Assembly (NCBI GenBank): GCA_020846745.1
Contig: JADLDI010000054.1
Coordinates: forward strand, 1-34,866
Direction: 5' to 3'
DNA length: 34,866 nucleotides
Origin: Bryobacterales bacterium
GTDB lineage: Bacteria > Acidobacteriota > Terriglobia > Bryobacterales > Bryobacteraceae
Shown here: in pieces, positions 1 through 6,601 of the stretch
Position numbering within the stretch: the stretch's first letter is position 1
Layout: each line of letters opens with the position of its first letter
The notes under the pieces: generated by a model
The model's database searches: none
What the model was told of the DNA's origin: nothing
Seen by the model: the letters and a program-made list of their open reading frames with translations, nothing else
Made by a program: the position numbers and the translations under genes

Positions 1-73
1 AAACAGCTCCAATTTGGCTCTCCTTTCCATCTCCGGCAGGATGGCAAACCGCCATCCCCCCGGGCTGTCCAGG

Positions 74-111
74 TGGGGCCAATTCAGACCATCAAATGGG
101 GCCAATTGAGA
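74..111. mobile_element. Possible IS21-like terminal repeat pair
   Basis: Two direct copies of TGGGGCCAATTSAGA lie at 74-88 and 97-111, 23 bp apart. Multiple short direct repeats of this kind inside the ends are a known trait of IS21-family elements. No istA or istB gene is inside the window, so this would be one end of an element extending left, or a leftover end. Assignment to IS21 is by resemblance only. Confidence 0.3.
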
Positions 112-248
112 GCATCGAACTCAACTGTAACTGCATCGAATCGCCCGGGGATCCCGGGAAACGTGCCAGTGCGATTATCAGCTATGTTTATCTGGAATAC
201 AAGACCTGAACACCGCTCCCTTGCGGGACTGAGAAAAAATGCGGCCCG

Positions 249-398
249 CGCCCTTACGGTTGCGGTTCCGTTTCCGGAGCAGTGCGTGTTTGCAGCGATT
301 TGCCGAACCTGTGGGGCGGCGCTGAATCGCATTCAGCGGATTTTCTCTCGCTCCCTTGCGGTCTCGGTTACAGTCGTGCGTGTTTGTAACGGCGATTT
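249..398. repeat. Imperfect direct repeat of about 50 bp, period about 95-100 bp
   Basis: Copy A (249-301) and copy B (349-398) share the order CGC(T)CCCTT-CGGT, then CGGTT, then GTGCGTGTTTG (282-292 and 376-386), then GCGATTT (295-301 and 392-398), with small insertions and deletions between blocks. A further CGCTCCCTTGCGG lies at 214-226. The pattern looks like a dispersed intergenic repeat family and not like coding sequence. Confidence 0.55.
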
Positions 399-481
399 CG
401 GGGGGACATGGGGGTGTGACTTGGAGTCGCGGACACTTGCCGTTTGGCAAAGCGGCGACTCGGGTCGGGAGCGGCACGGGG

Positions 482-506
482 CGGATGGAATAGGGTGTGA
501 CTCGGG
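482..506 (+). repeat. 25-bp repeat, copy 1 (partner at 34769-34793)
   Basis: This 25-mer, CGGATGGAATAGGGTGTGAC followed by TCGGG, matches the right end of the window in direct orientation at 24 of 25 positions. A degenerate relative (GGGGGTGTGACTTGG) lies near 411-424. It is intergenic at both places. Confidence 0.7.
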
Positions 507-610
507 TATGCGGGCGAATGAGGATAGTGGGGTGTGCGGAGACACGTCCACTACCCTATATTTATCGGGACTGCCCCCGATCGTTGCGCCCTTGCATCGT
601 TCCTCGAAGC

Positions 611-629
611 GTTATACACTTTGTATAAC
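611..629. promoter_or_regulatory. Palindromic operator in front of brnTA
   Basis: GTTATACACTTTGTATAAC is a perfect inverted repeat with 8-bp arms and a 3-nt spacer, ending 3 nt before the GTG start of brnT. The arms contain TATACA and TATAAC, so the palindrome probably covers the -10 region. BrnA proteins are DNA-binding antitoxins known to repress their own operon, so this is the likely BrnA site (inference). Confidence 0.7.
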
Positions 630-632
630 GCC

Positions 633-929
633 GTGCGCTTCGAATGGGACGCCGCAAAGGACCGGGCAAACCAGGCGAAGCACGATGGCCTGGATTTCGA
701 AACCGCAGCCCGCGTATTCGACGACCCGGAAATGCTTCTCTTGAAGGACCGGGTCGTTGCCGGCGAGCAGCGGTGGCACGCAATCGGAGCCGTCATGTCG
801 GCTGTAGTGCTGGTGGTCCATGTTTATCGTGAGGACGATGAAAATGGCGAAGAGAGAATCCGAATCATCTCCGCGCGCGAGGCGAGTAAGCGTGAGCGCG
901 GAATCTATTTTCAGCAAGCCGCTCGATAA
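633..929 (+). CDS. brnT: BrnT family ribonuclease toxin
   Basis: This is a 98-residue protein of the BrnT family, the ribonuclease toxin of type II BrnT/BrnA systems, which cuts RNA and halts growth until neutralised by BrnA. The family hallmarks are visible: RFEWDAAKDRANQAKHDGLDF at the N-terminus, the VFDDP segment, and IRIISAREASKRER near the C-terminus before an aromatic residue. The GTG at 633 is chosen because conserved family sequence begins exactly there and the operator lies just upstream; there is no Shine-Dalgarno, so the mRNA may be nearly leaderless. The 3' part overlaps brnA by 86 nt. It looks intact. Confidence 0.88.
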   Translation: MRFEWDAAKDRANQAKHDGLDFETAARVFDDPEMLLLKDRVVAGEQRWHAIGAVMSAVVLVVHVYREDDENGEERIRIISAREASKRERGIYFQQAAR

Positions 930-1182
930 GAAGCAAAAGGCAGCCCTGACTCGGATAGCCAAGCGTCAGGCGGCCGGCGACGACTGGCGGATTGACTTCT
1001 CGGATATTCCCGAGTTGACCGCCGAGCAATTGCGAAAAGCGCGACGGACACCAAAGATATTGGTCGCGGCTCGTATCGACCGGGACGTTTACGACTGGCT
1101 TAAGGAATACGGCGAGGGCTACTCGACGCGCATAAACGCTATTCTCCGGGCGGTGATGTCCACGGGGAAACGGATCGCGTAA
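844..1182 (+). CDS. brnA: BrnA family antitoxin
   Basis: This 112-residue protein fits BrnA, the antitoxin that binds BrnT and represses the operon. The central part has the KPLDKKQKAALTRIA and DFSDIPELTAEQL segments typical of the family, and the C-terminus (LVAARIDRDVYDWLKEYG..STRINAILRAVM) reads as a ribbon-helix-helix DNA-binding domain. The ATG at 844 has GAGGA at 831-835 in front of it. A GTG at 892 is an alternative that would shorten the overlap with brnT from 86 to 38 nt and begin closer to the conserved core. Co-transcription with brnT is implied by the overlap. Confidence 0.85.
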   Translation: MAKRESESSPRARRVSVSAESIFSKPLDKKQKAALTRIAKRQAAGDDWRIDFSDIPELTAEQLRKARRTPKILVAARIDRDVYDWLKEYGEGYSTRINAILRAVMSTGKRIA

Positions 1183-1298
1183 CGCGGCGACTTCTGGAAT
1201 TGACTCCGCAGCTCGCGCCGGAACTTCCTAATGATCTGGCCTTAAGTATGCCGCGAAGTTGTGGCATGGCTGGTCAGACCTACCTCAACTGAAGCGCT

Positions 1299-2390
1299 TT
1301 AGCTCGAGTACACTTCCCAAAACGCATTGCGGAACTTGTCCATGTCGGCGGCGGTGCCGATGGAGACGCGCATCATGGTGTCGAGCGGGGGGAAGGGGCG
1401 GCCGACGGCTACGCCTTTGGCCACCATCTTCGGAAGCATGCTGCGCACGTCGCGATTCACGTCTACCATGACGAAGTTGGTGTGGGAATCGATGTAGGCG
1501 AGACCCTTCGATTCGAACCAGGTGCAGAGGTCTTTGCGGATTTTGTTGTAGCGGGTTTTGCGGTCGCCAATGATGCTCGATGCGTCTGGGATGGTCGCGA
1601 GGAGGGCGCGGACGGCAACGATGGAGATTACGTTGTTGCGGAACGGGGCCATGCGCTCGATGAGGTCGGGCCGGCCATAAGCGGCGCCGGCGCGAAGGCC
1701 GGCCATCCCGTAGATCTTCGAGTACGATCGCGTGACGATTACGTTCTTGTCGTCTTTGATGTACTTGAAGGCGCTCTCCATTTGCGGGGTTTCGGCAAAG
1801 TGGATATACGCCTCGTCAATGAGCGCGATGGTGTTGTTCGGGAGGTTCTCGATCAACCACTGAATGTCCTGCTTGGGCGTGACGGCGCCGGTGGGGTTGT
1901 TGGGGTTGCAGATGTAGATCATGCCGCCGCCTTCGCGGTCGGCCGCTTCGGCGAGTTTTCTGACGTCGGCATAGTAGCCGGTGGTCAACGGCACACGGAC
2001 CACTTTGCGGCTGAGGGCTTCGGTGACTGCGGCGACGGCCTCGTAGGTCGGGCTCATCTGGATCAACGGGCGGGTGGGACCGGTGAAAGCGTGAACCGCG
2101 GCCTGCAGAACTTCGCTTGAGCCCGCGCCGACGAGCAACTGACGTGGCTCCATGCCTTCGCTTTGTGCCACGGCGGCGTAGAATTCGCGATATTCCTGAT
2201 AGTGGTAGCGGCCCGCTTCGGGCAGCACCTTGATCATGGCTTCGAGCGCCACCTTTGGGGGACCCTCGGGATTCTCGTTGGCGTTCAACCACGCGGTGTC
2301 TTTCGGGAATGGTCCCTGCACGGCGGCGCGCTGGGCGAGCGCGGCTTCGGTAAGGATAGGGATAGAAAGGGCGAACGTCCGGCGGGTCAT
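1299..2390 (-). CDS. HisC-like PLP aminotransferase with Tat-like leader
   Basis: A 363-residue class I/II (fold type I) aminotransferase closest to the histidinol-phosphate aminotransferase family. Visible motifs are LNANENPEGPP (substrate-loop region), CNPNNPTG (161-168), DEAY (192-195) and the SYSK motif with the PLP-binding lysine near 225. The N-terminus MTRRTFALSIPILTEAALA carries a twin-arginine motif followed by a weakly hydrophobic stretch, which cytosolic HisC lacks; this suggests export by Tat or decay of such a leader. The ATG at 2390 is preceded by GAGGAGTG at good spacing. It is the last gene of the rplM-frr cluster, 107 nt after frr, and no other his gene is present, so a role in histidine synthesis is unproven. 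Confidence 0.8.
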   Translation of the reverse strand: MTRRTFALSIPILTEAALAQRAAVQGPFPKDTAWLNANENPEGPPKVALEAMIKVLPEAGRYHYQEYREFYAAVAQSEGMEPRQLLVGAGSSEVLQAAVHAFTGPTRPLIQMSPTYEAVAAVTEALSRKVVRVPLTTGYYADVRKLAEAADREGGGMIYICNPNNPTGAVTPKQDIQWLIENLPNNTIALIDEAYIHFAETPQMESAFKYIKDDKNVIVTRSYSKIYGMAGLRAGAAYGRPDLIERMAPFRNNVISIVAVRALLATIPDASSIIGDRKTRYNKIRKDLCTWFESKGLAYIDSHTNFVMVDVNRDVRSMLPKMVAKGVAVGRPFPPLDTMMRVSIGTAADMDKFRNAFWEVYSS

Positions 2391-2437
2391 CGATAGCACT
2401 CCTCTGGGCGCTATCATACTACGCCAGGCAGAAGCGG

Positions 2438-2472
2438 AAACCTCTCAGAGGAGGTGAGCCCGTGAGAGGTTT
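2438..2472. terminator. Hairpin between frr and the aminotransferase gene
   Basis: AAACCTCTCA (2438-2447) and TGAGAGGTTT (2463-2472) form a perfect 10-bp stem with a 15-nt loop. Neither flank has a strong T tract, so it is more likely a processing or partial-termination element than a full intrinsic terminator. Confidence 0.4.
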
Positions 2473-2497
2473 GGAGAAAGGAAGGGGTTGAGACGGC

Positions 2498-3061
2498 TTA
2501 CTTGATCTCGAGAATTTCTTTTTCCTTGGCCTTGGCAGCCGCATCGAGCTTCTGCATCTGCGCGTCGGTCATTTTCTGGATTTCGTCGTGCGCCCGGCGC
2601 TCGTCGTCTTCGGAGATCGCTTTATCCTTCAGCAGCTTCTTAACGGCCTCGTTGGCATCGCGACGGACATTGCGTAGCGCCACGCGATGATCTTCGGCCA
2701 TCGTGTGCAGGTGCTTCACCAGATCTTTCCGGCGCTCCTGCGTCAGCGGGGGAATGGGGATGCGGATGAGTTTGCCGTCGTTTTGGGGGTTGAGGCCCAG
2801 ATCGGACGCGCGGATTGCTTTTTCAATGGGTCCGATGAGCGATGAATCCCAGGGCTGGGCCGTGATCATGCTGGGCTCCGGCACATGAAGGGTCGCCACC
2901 TGGTTGAGCGGCGTGGGCGTCCCGTAGTAGTCCACCTTGATTGCGTCCAGAATGCTGACGCTGGCGCGCCCGGTGCGGATGGTCGCCATGGCATGTTGCA
3001 AGTCCGCCACCGCCTTTTCCATTCTCGATCTTGAATTGGATTCGATTTCTTTCACCGTCAT
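2498..3061 (-). CDS. frr: Ribosome recycling factor
   Basis: A 187-residue RRF, the usual length. With EF-G it splits the post-termination ribosome in the cytosol. It shows the family pattern: RMEKAVADLQHAMATIRTGRAS near the N-terminus, the YYGTPTPLNQVA segment, then IPIPPLTQERRKDLVK and the RRDANEAVKKLLKDKAISEDD helix. The ATG at 3061 has GGAGA in front of it. It lies 38 nt downstream of pyrH in the standard tsf-pyrH-frr order, so it is most likely expressed from the upstream ribosomal-protein promoter. Confidence 0.97.
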   Translation of the reverse strand: MTVKEIESNSRSRMEKAVADLQHAMATIRTGRASVSILDAIKVDYYGTPTPLNQVATLHVPEPSMITAQPWDSSLIGPIEKAIRASDLGLNPQNDGKLIRIPIPPLTQERRKDLVKHLHTMAEDHRVALRNVRRDANEAVKKLLKDKAISEDDERRAHDEIQKMTDAQMQKLDAAAKAKEKEILEIK

Positions 3062-3099
3062 GGTGTTCTCCAGGAAGAGGTATTAAACCCGAAACAGCT

Positions 3100-3807
3100 T
3101 TAGTGAATGACCGTGCCGACCGGCTCGCCCATCGCCATCCGCATTATATTGCCGTCAGTGTTAAGGTTGAAGACGAGAATCGGAAGCGCGTTGTCGCGGC
3201 ACATCGCGACGGCCGAGGCGTCCATCACGGCAAGGTTCTTCGCCAACACATCACTGTAGCCGACTTCACGGAAGAAGGTGGCGTCGGGATGCTTTAGCGG
3301 GTCTTTGTCGTAGACACCGTTAACGCGGGTCGCCTTGGCGACGATTTGCGCCTTGATCTCCAAGGCGCGTAGAGTAGCGGCCGTGTCGGTAGAAAAATAG
3401 GGATTCGAAGTGCCGGCGGCGAAGATCACGATGCGCCCCTTTTCGAGGTGGCGGATGGCGCGCCGCCGGATGTAAGGCTCGGCAACCTGATGGATTTGGA
3501 TAGCGGTCATCACCCGTGTCGGAACGCCTTGCTTTTCGAGGGCGTCCTGAAAGGCGAGTGCGTTGATGACGGTGGCCAGCATGCCCATGTGGTCAGCGGC
3601 GACGCGATCCATATTTCTGGCCGCGGCCGCGACGCCGCGGAAGAAGTTGCCTCCGCCAACGACCAAACCCAACTGAACACCGGTGCGGGCGACCGCAGCC
3701 ACTTCCGCGGCCATGGCCTTTACGCGCTCCGGATCGACGCCAAAGCCGTTTTGTCCGGCGAGCACCTCGCCGCTCAGCTTCAACAGGATTCGTTCGTAGC
3801 GAGGCAT
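3100..3807 (-). CDS. pyrH: Uridylate (UMP) kinase
   Basis: A 235-residue bacterial UMP kinase of the amino-acid-kinase fold, which phosphorylates UMP to UDP with ATP in pyrimidine synthesis. The N-terminal [12 protein letters not shown], the [13 protein letters not shown] glycine-rich loop, the [15 protein letters not shown] segment and the C-terminal region with [13 protein letters not shown] and [10 protein letters not shown] are all as expected. The ATG at 3807 has AGGAG at good distance. It is 11 nt downstream of tsf. Confidence 0.97.
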   Translation of the reverse strand: MPRYERILLKLSGEVLAGQNGFGVDPERVKAMAAEVAAVARTGVQLGLVVGGGNFFRGVAAAARNMDRVAADHMGMLATVINALAFQDALEKQGVPTRVMTAIQIHQVAEPYIRRRAIRHLEKGRIVIFAAGTSNPYFSTDTAATLRALEIKAQIVAKATRVNGVYDKDPLKHPDATFFREVGYSDVLAKNLAVMDASAVAMCRDNALPILVFNLNTDGNIMRMAMGEPVGTVIH

Positions 3808-3818
3808 GGCGGCTCCTG

Positions 3819-4451
3819 TTATTGAGCCGCTTCCTCAGTGGCTGCCGCGGCGGCCGTCTCGCCCACCTTGAAGCGGACAAACCGGGCGATGGCGATATTT
3901 TCCTGCATTTTGGAGATATTGGTTTTGATCAACTGCTCGATGGTGAGCGTGTTGTCCTTAATGAAGGGCTGATCGTAGAGGCAAACCTCTTCGTAGAACT
4001 TGGTGATGCGGCCTTCGACGATCCGCTCGATCACCTTCTCCGGTTTGCCTTCGTTGCGAGCGCGGTCACCGGCGATCTCTTTTTCCTTCTGCAGTAGGTC
4101 GGCGGGCACTTCTTCCCGGCGCAGGAACTTCGGATCGGCGGCGGCAACCTGCATCGCGAGGTCCTTTACAAGCTCCTGAAAACCGTCGGTGCGGGCGACG
4201 AAGTCGGTCTCGCAGTTCACTTCGATTAATACACCGAGCTGGTTGCCGGGGTGGATGTAGGTGCCGATCGCACCGGCGCGCGCCGCACGGCCTTGCCGCT
4301 TCGCCGCCGAGGCAATGCCTTTCTTGCGCAGAACCACTTCCGCTTCCGCCAAATCGCCCTTTGCTTCTTCCAGGGCGCGCTTACACTCCATCATGCCCGC
4401 GCCGGTCTTGTCCCGGAGCTGTTTCACCAGTGCAGCAGAGATTTCGGCCAT
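3819..4451 (-). CDS. tsf: Elongation factor Ts
   Basis: A 210-residue EF-Ts, the guanine-nucleotide exchange factor for EF-Tu. The N-terminal UBA-like domain carries the signature [16 protein letters not shown] and the core has the second signature around [14 protein letters not shown]. It is short compared with the E. coli protein (about 283) but in the range of compact EF-Ts proteins with a reduced second core domain. The ATG at 4451 ([12 protein letters not shown]) follows AAGAAGG at good spacing; an in-frame codon 21 nt upstream is less likely. It lies between rpsB and pyrH. Confidence 0.96.
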   Translation of the reverse strand: MAEISAALVKQLRDKTGAGMMECKRALEEAKGDLAEAEVVLRKKGIASAAKRQGRAARAGAIGTYIHPGNQLGVLIEVNCETDFVARTDGFQELVKDLAMQVAAADPKFLRREEVPADLLQKEKEIAGDRARNEGKPEKVIERIVEGRITKFYEEVCLYDQPFIKDNTLTIEQLIKTNISKMQENIAIARFVRFKVGETAAAAATEEAAQ

Positions 4452-4476
4452 CAGATACCTTCTTTCAAACACACGA

Positions 4477-4507
4477 CTCGCATCCAGCGGGTGGCGCCGG
4501 ATGCGAG
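4477..4507 (-). promoter_or_regulatory. GC-rich hairpin between rpsB and tsf
   Basis: CTCGCATCC (4477-4485) pairs with GGATGCGAG (4499-4507); a one-base mismatch and a further 3-bp GCG/CGC step close a 5-nt loop. There is only a loose T-rich run afterwards on the minus strand. E. coli also has an attenuating structure between rpsB and tsf, so a role in lowering tsf expression is plausible but inferred. Confidence 0.5.
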
Positions 4508-4523
4508 GTCCATTCGAGTTCTA

Positions 4524-5390
4524 TTAATCTTCCAATGCTTCGAGCTGTTTCTTCGAGATGTTGAGCGAAGCGAGGTCGTCTTCCACCAGGCTTTCGGACA
4601 TCAACTTCTCGGCATACTGAGGCTCGAAGTACTGGCTGTATTCCGCAGACTCTTCGACCGGGGTCTCTTCGGTGACAATGCGCTCGGCGGTGAAGTCCTG
4701 CTCCGTCGCCAGCGCGCGACCTTCGATCACGGCTTCAGAAATCTTGTTCGTAAACAGGCGGATCGCCCGGAGCGCATCGTCGTTGCCAGGGATCACGTAA
4801 TCGACCATGTCGGGATCGCAATTGGTGTCCACGACGGCCACCACGGGGATGCCGAGCTTGCGGGCTTCGGAAACGGCGATCGATTCTTTGCTCGAGTCGA
4901 TTACGAAGAGGAGATCCGGCAGACCGCCCATATCTTTGATACCGGCCAGGTTCTGCATCATGTGCTTGCGTTCGCGCTCGAGCCGGCCGACTTCCTTCTT
5001 GGCGCGGCCGCCCCAGGAGCCTTCCGCCGACATGGCTTCCAGTTCCTTGAACCGTTTGATCGACTTCTGCACAGTGACGAAGTTGGTGAGGAGCCCACCG
5101 AGCCAGCGCTGGTTGACATAGAACATGTTGCAGCGGGTGGCTTCTTCGCTGACGGCTTCCTGCGCCTGGCGCTTGGTGCCGACAAACAGGATGTTCTTGC
5201 CCTGGGAAGCCTGCTCGGCCACAAATCGCATGGCGTCTTTGAACAGCTTCAGGGTCTTTTGCAGGTCGATGATGTAGATTCCATTACGTTCGCCAAAGAT
5301 GTACTCCTTCATCTTTGGATTCCAGCGCTTGGTCTGGTGCCCGAAGTGAACGCCCGCTTCGAGCAATTCCTTCATTGAAATAGACGGCAA
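4524..5390 (-). CDS. rpsB: 30S ribosomal protein S2
   Basis: A 288-residue ribosomal protein S2. The N-terminus aligns with the family ([21 protein letters not shown]), the middle has [10 protein letters not shown] and [11 protein letters not shown], and the C-terminal half has [19 protein letters not shown] and [15 protein letters not shown]. The C-terminal tail (after about residue 235) is acidic and longer than in E. coli. The start is TTG at 5390: AGGAGG lies 4 nt upstream, and the next ATG (5375) is too far from it. It begins 92 nt after rpsI, with a hairpin in the gap. Confidence 0.96.
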   Translation of the reverse strand: MPSISMKELLEAGVHFGHQTKRWNPKMKEYIFGERNGIYIIDLQKTLKLFKDAMRFVAEQASQGKNILFVGTKRQAQEAVSEEATRCNMFYVNQRWLGGLLTNFVTVQKSIKRFKELEAMSAEGSWGGRAKKEVGRLERERKHMMQNLAGIKDMGGLPDLLFVIDSSKESIAVSEARKLGIPVVAVVDTNCDPDMVDYVIPGNDDALRAIRLFTNKISEAVIEGRALATEQDFTAERIVTEETPVEESAEYSQYFEPQYAEKLMSESLVEDDLASLNISKKQLEALED

Positions 5391-5425
5391 AATGCCTCCT
5401 TAGAATGCGGGTGAAGAGGTGCGCG

Positions 5426-5461
5426 GGCGGCGGGCGTCTCAAGCGGGATTTGCCCGCCGCC
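5426..5461 (-). promoter_or_regulatory. Hairpin in the rpsB leader
   Basis: GGCGGCGGGC (5426-5435) and GCCCGCCGCC (5452-5461) form a perfect 10-bp stem with a 16-nt loop in the rpsI-rpsB gap. There is no T tract, so it is not a typical terminator. Position just before rpsB makes an S2-binding autoregulatory leader or a processing site possible (inference). Confidence 0.45.
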
Positions 5462-5482
5462 GCAGAACAGGGAGGAAAAGAA

Positions 5483-5878
5483 CTAGCGTTTGGAGAACTG
5501 GAACCGCTTACGAGCGCCCTTCTGGCCGTACTTTTTGCGCTCGTGCTGGCGCGGGTCGCGGGTCAGCATTCCCAAACTCTTCAACTTGCCGCGCAGTTCC
5601 AGGTTGAACTCGCAGAGAGCGCGGGCAATGCCAAGGCGGATAGCGCCGGCCTGGCCGTTTACGCCACCACCATTGGTGTTGATCAGAACATCAAATTTGT
5701 CAGCGGTTTCTGTCGCCAACAGCGGCTGGCGAACCATGCTGCGGGCAGCTTCCGAGGGGAAGTACTGCTCCATGGGCCGCTGGTTGATCGTAATCTTGCC
5801 GCCGCCGGGACGGAGGAACACGCGAGCCACCGCGGTCTTGCGGCGGCCGGTTCCCAAATTCTGTACTAACGCGGGCAT
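5483..5878 (-). CDS. rpsI: 30S ribosomal protein S9
   Basis: A 131-residue S9. It has the N-terminal [20 protein letters not shown] signature, the [16 protein letters not shown] core and the basic C-terminal tail ending KRFQFSKR, which reaches the P-site tRNA in the ribosome. The ATG at 5878 has GAAGGAGA 9 nt upstream. It follows rplM by 16 nt, the near-universal rplM-rpsI pair. Confidence 0.97.
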   Translation of the reverse strand: MPALVQNLGTGRRKTAVARVFLRPGGGKITINQRPMEQYFPSEAARSMVRQPLLATETADKFDVLINTNGGGVNGQAGAIRLGIARALCEFNLELRGKLKSLGMLTRDPRQHERKKYGQKGARKRFQFSKR

Positions 5879-5894
5879 CCGTTTCGTTCTCCTT

Positions 5895-6329
5895 CTATCG
5901 GGCGGCTTCGAGCGCGGCCGGCTTTTGGGCGGCGTGCGGATGCTTCGGACCCGCGTAAACCTTCAGCTTGCGGTACATCTGCTTACCAAGTTTGGTTTTC
6001 GGCAGCATGCCCGAGACCGCCAACTCGATCATTCGCATCGGACGCACAGCCTTCATCTTGAAGGCGGCGGTCTCCTTGAGCCCGCCCGGATAACCCGAGT
6101 GGGTGCGATAAACCTTGTCGCGCTCCTTGGCGCCGGTGAGCTTCACTTTATCGGCGTTGATCACAATGACGTGGTCGCCGGCGTCGAGGAAAGGGGTATA
6201 AGTGGGGCGGTGCTTGCCCATCAGAATCCGAGCGGCTTGAGCGGCAATGCGGCCAAGCACGGCGCCGTCGGCATCGATGACATGCCAGGAGCGCACAAAC
6301 TCCTTGGCCGACGGAAATGGGGTGTTCAT
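5895..6329 (-). CDS. rplM: 50S ribosomal protein L13
   Basis: A 144-residue L13, an early-assembly protein of the large subunit. The family pattern is clear: [22 protein letters not shown] at the start, [34 protein letters not shown] and the [20 protein letters not shown] segment. The C-terminus has a small alanine-rich extension. The ATG at 6329 has GGAG upstream. It is the first gene of the minus-strand cluster and has a good sigma-70-type promoter about 40-65 nt upstream. Confidence 0.97.
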   Translation of the reverse strand: MNTPFPSAKEFVRSWHVIDADGAVLGRIAAQAARILMGKHRPTYTPFLDAGDHVIVINADKVKLTGAKERDKVYRTHSGYPGGLKETAAFKMKAVRPMRMIELAVSGMLPKTKLGKQMYRKLKVYAGPKHPHAAQKPAALEAAR

Positions 6330-6365
6330 AGACAGACTAACTCCAGGCGAGTTCTACAAAGTTTC

Positions 6366-6395
6366 AAGATAGCCGATACGCGCAGGGGGTGTCAA
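6366..6395 (-). promoter_or_regulatory. Promoter of the rplM-frr operon
   Basis: On the minus strand a perfect -35 TTGACA (6395-6390) and a -10 TATCTT (6371-6366) are separated by 18 bp. The transcript would start near 6359, about 30 nt before rplM. Confidence 0.7.
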
Positions 6396-6525
6396 ACCCG
6401 GATCAGCTGGAGCCCATCCAGGCACACGAGAAGGAGCACCGGCAGAAAGCCGCGAAGAACTATAGTAGCGCAAGTGGGAGAGGGTTGGCATGCGAAGGCG
6501 CATTGAGGCGTGGTGGCGGAGCCGA

Positions 6526-6556
6526 GTGATCGATAGACTTGCACTCTATCGATCAC
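6526..6556. promoter_or_regulatory. Fic operator, upstream inverted repeat
   Basis: GTGATCGATAG (6526-6536) and CTATCGATCAC (6546-6556) are a perfect inverted repeat with 11-bp arms and a 9-nt spacer. It is one of two such sites, centres 45 bp apart, directly before the Fic gene. The likely ligand is the winged-helix domain of the Fic protein itself (inference). Confidence 0.75.
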
Positions 6557-6570
6557 CAGGTGATGCTATT

Positions 6571-6601
6571 ATGATCGATAGGCACGGGTGCTATCGATCA
6601 T
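6571..6601. promoter_or_regulatory. Fic operator, downstream inverted repeat overlapping the start codon
   Basis: ATGATCGATAG (6571-6581) and CTATCGATCAT (6591-6601) are again a perfect 11-bp inverted repeat with a 9-nt spacer. The right arm ends on the second base of the ATG start of the Fic gene, so a bound protein would block transcription and initiation together. Confidence 0.75.

Larger units (their letters stand above)
1..632. other. Repeat-rich intergenic region without a convincing gene
   Basis: No open frame here has coding character; the longest ones cross short repeats and lack recognisable domains. The stretch holds two TGGGGCCAATT-type repeats (74-111), two copies of CGCTCCCTTGCGG (214-226 and 349-361), an imperfect direct repeat of about 50 bp (249-301 and 349-398) sharing GTGCGTGTTTG and GCGATTT, and GGGTGTGACT-type repeats near 411-420 and 493-502. 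On the minus strand an open frame without a visible start runs off the left edge through 1-70 (reading ...WRFAILPEMERRAKLELF); it might be the end of a gene lying outside the window, but I do not recognise it. Confidence 0.6.

Noticed and set aside
73..744. Plus-strand open frame of 223 codons at the left end
   Set aside because: It crosses intergenic repeats and the brnT start in another frame, with no protein-like pattern.
1183..1298. Possible gene between brnA and the aminotransferase
   Set aside because: Only a short frame without start signals or family likeness; treated as a plain intergenic gap.
4251..5378. Long open frame on the plus strand opposite rpsB/tsf (375 codons)
   Set aside because: It is an antisense shadow of strongly recognised genes in GC-rich DNA and shows no family motif.
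6461..6466. TATAGT as a promoter for the Fic gene
   Set aside because: No -35 at a suitable distance and it lies over 130 nt from the start; kept out of the feature list.
5490..6506. Plus-strand open frame opposite rpsI/rplM
   Set aside because: Antisense to two ribosomal-protein genes; composition is that of a shadow frame.
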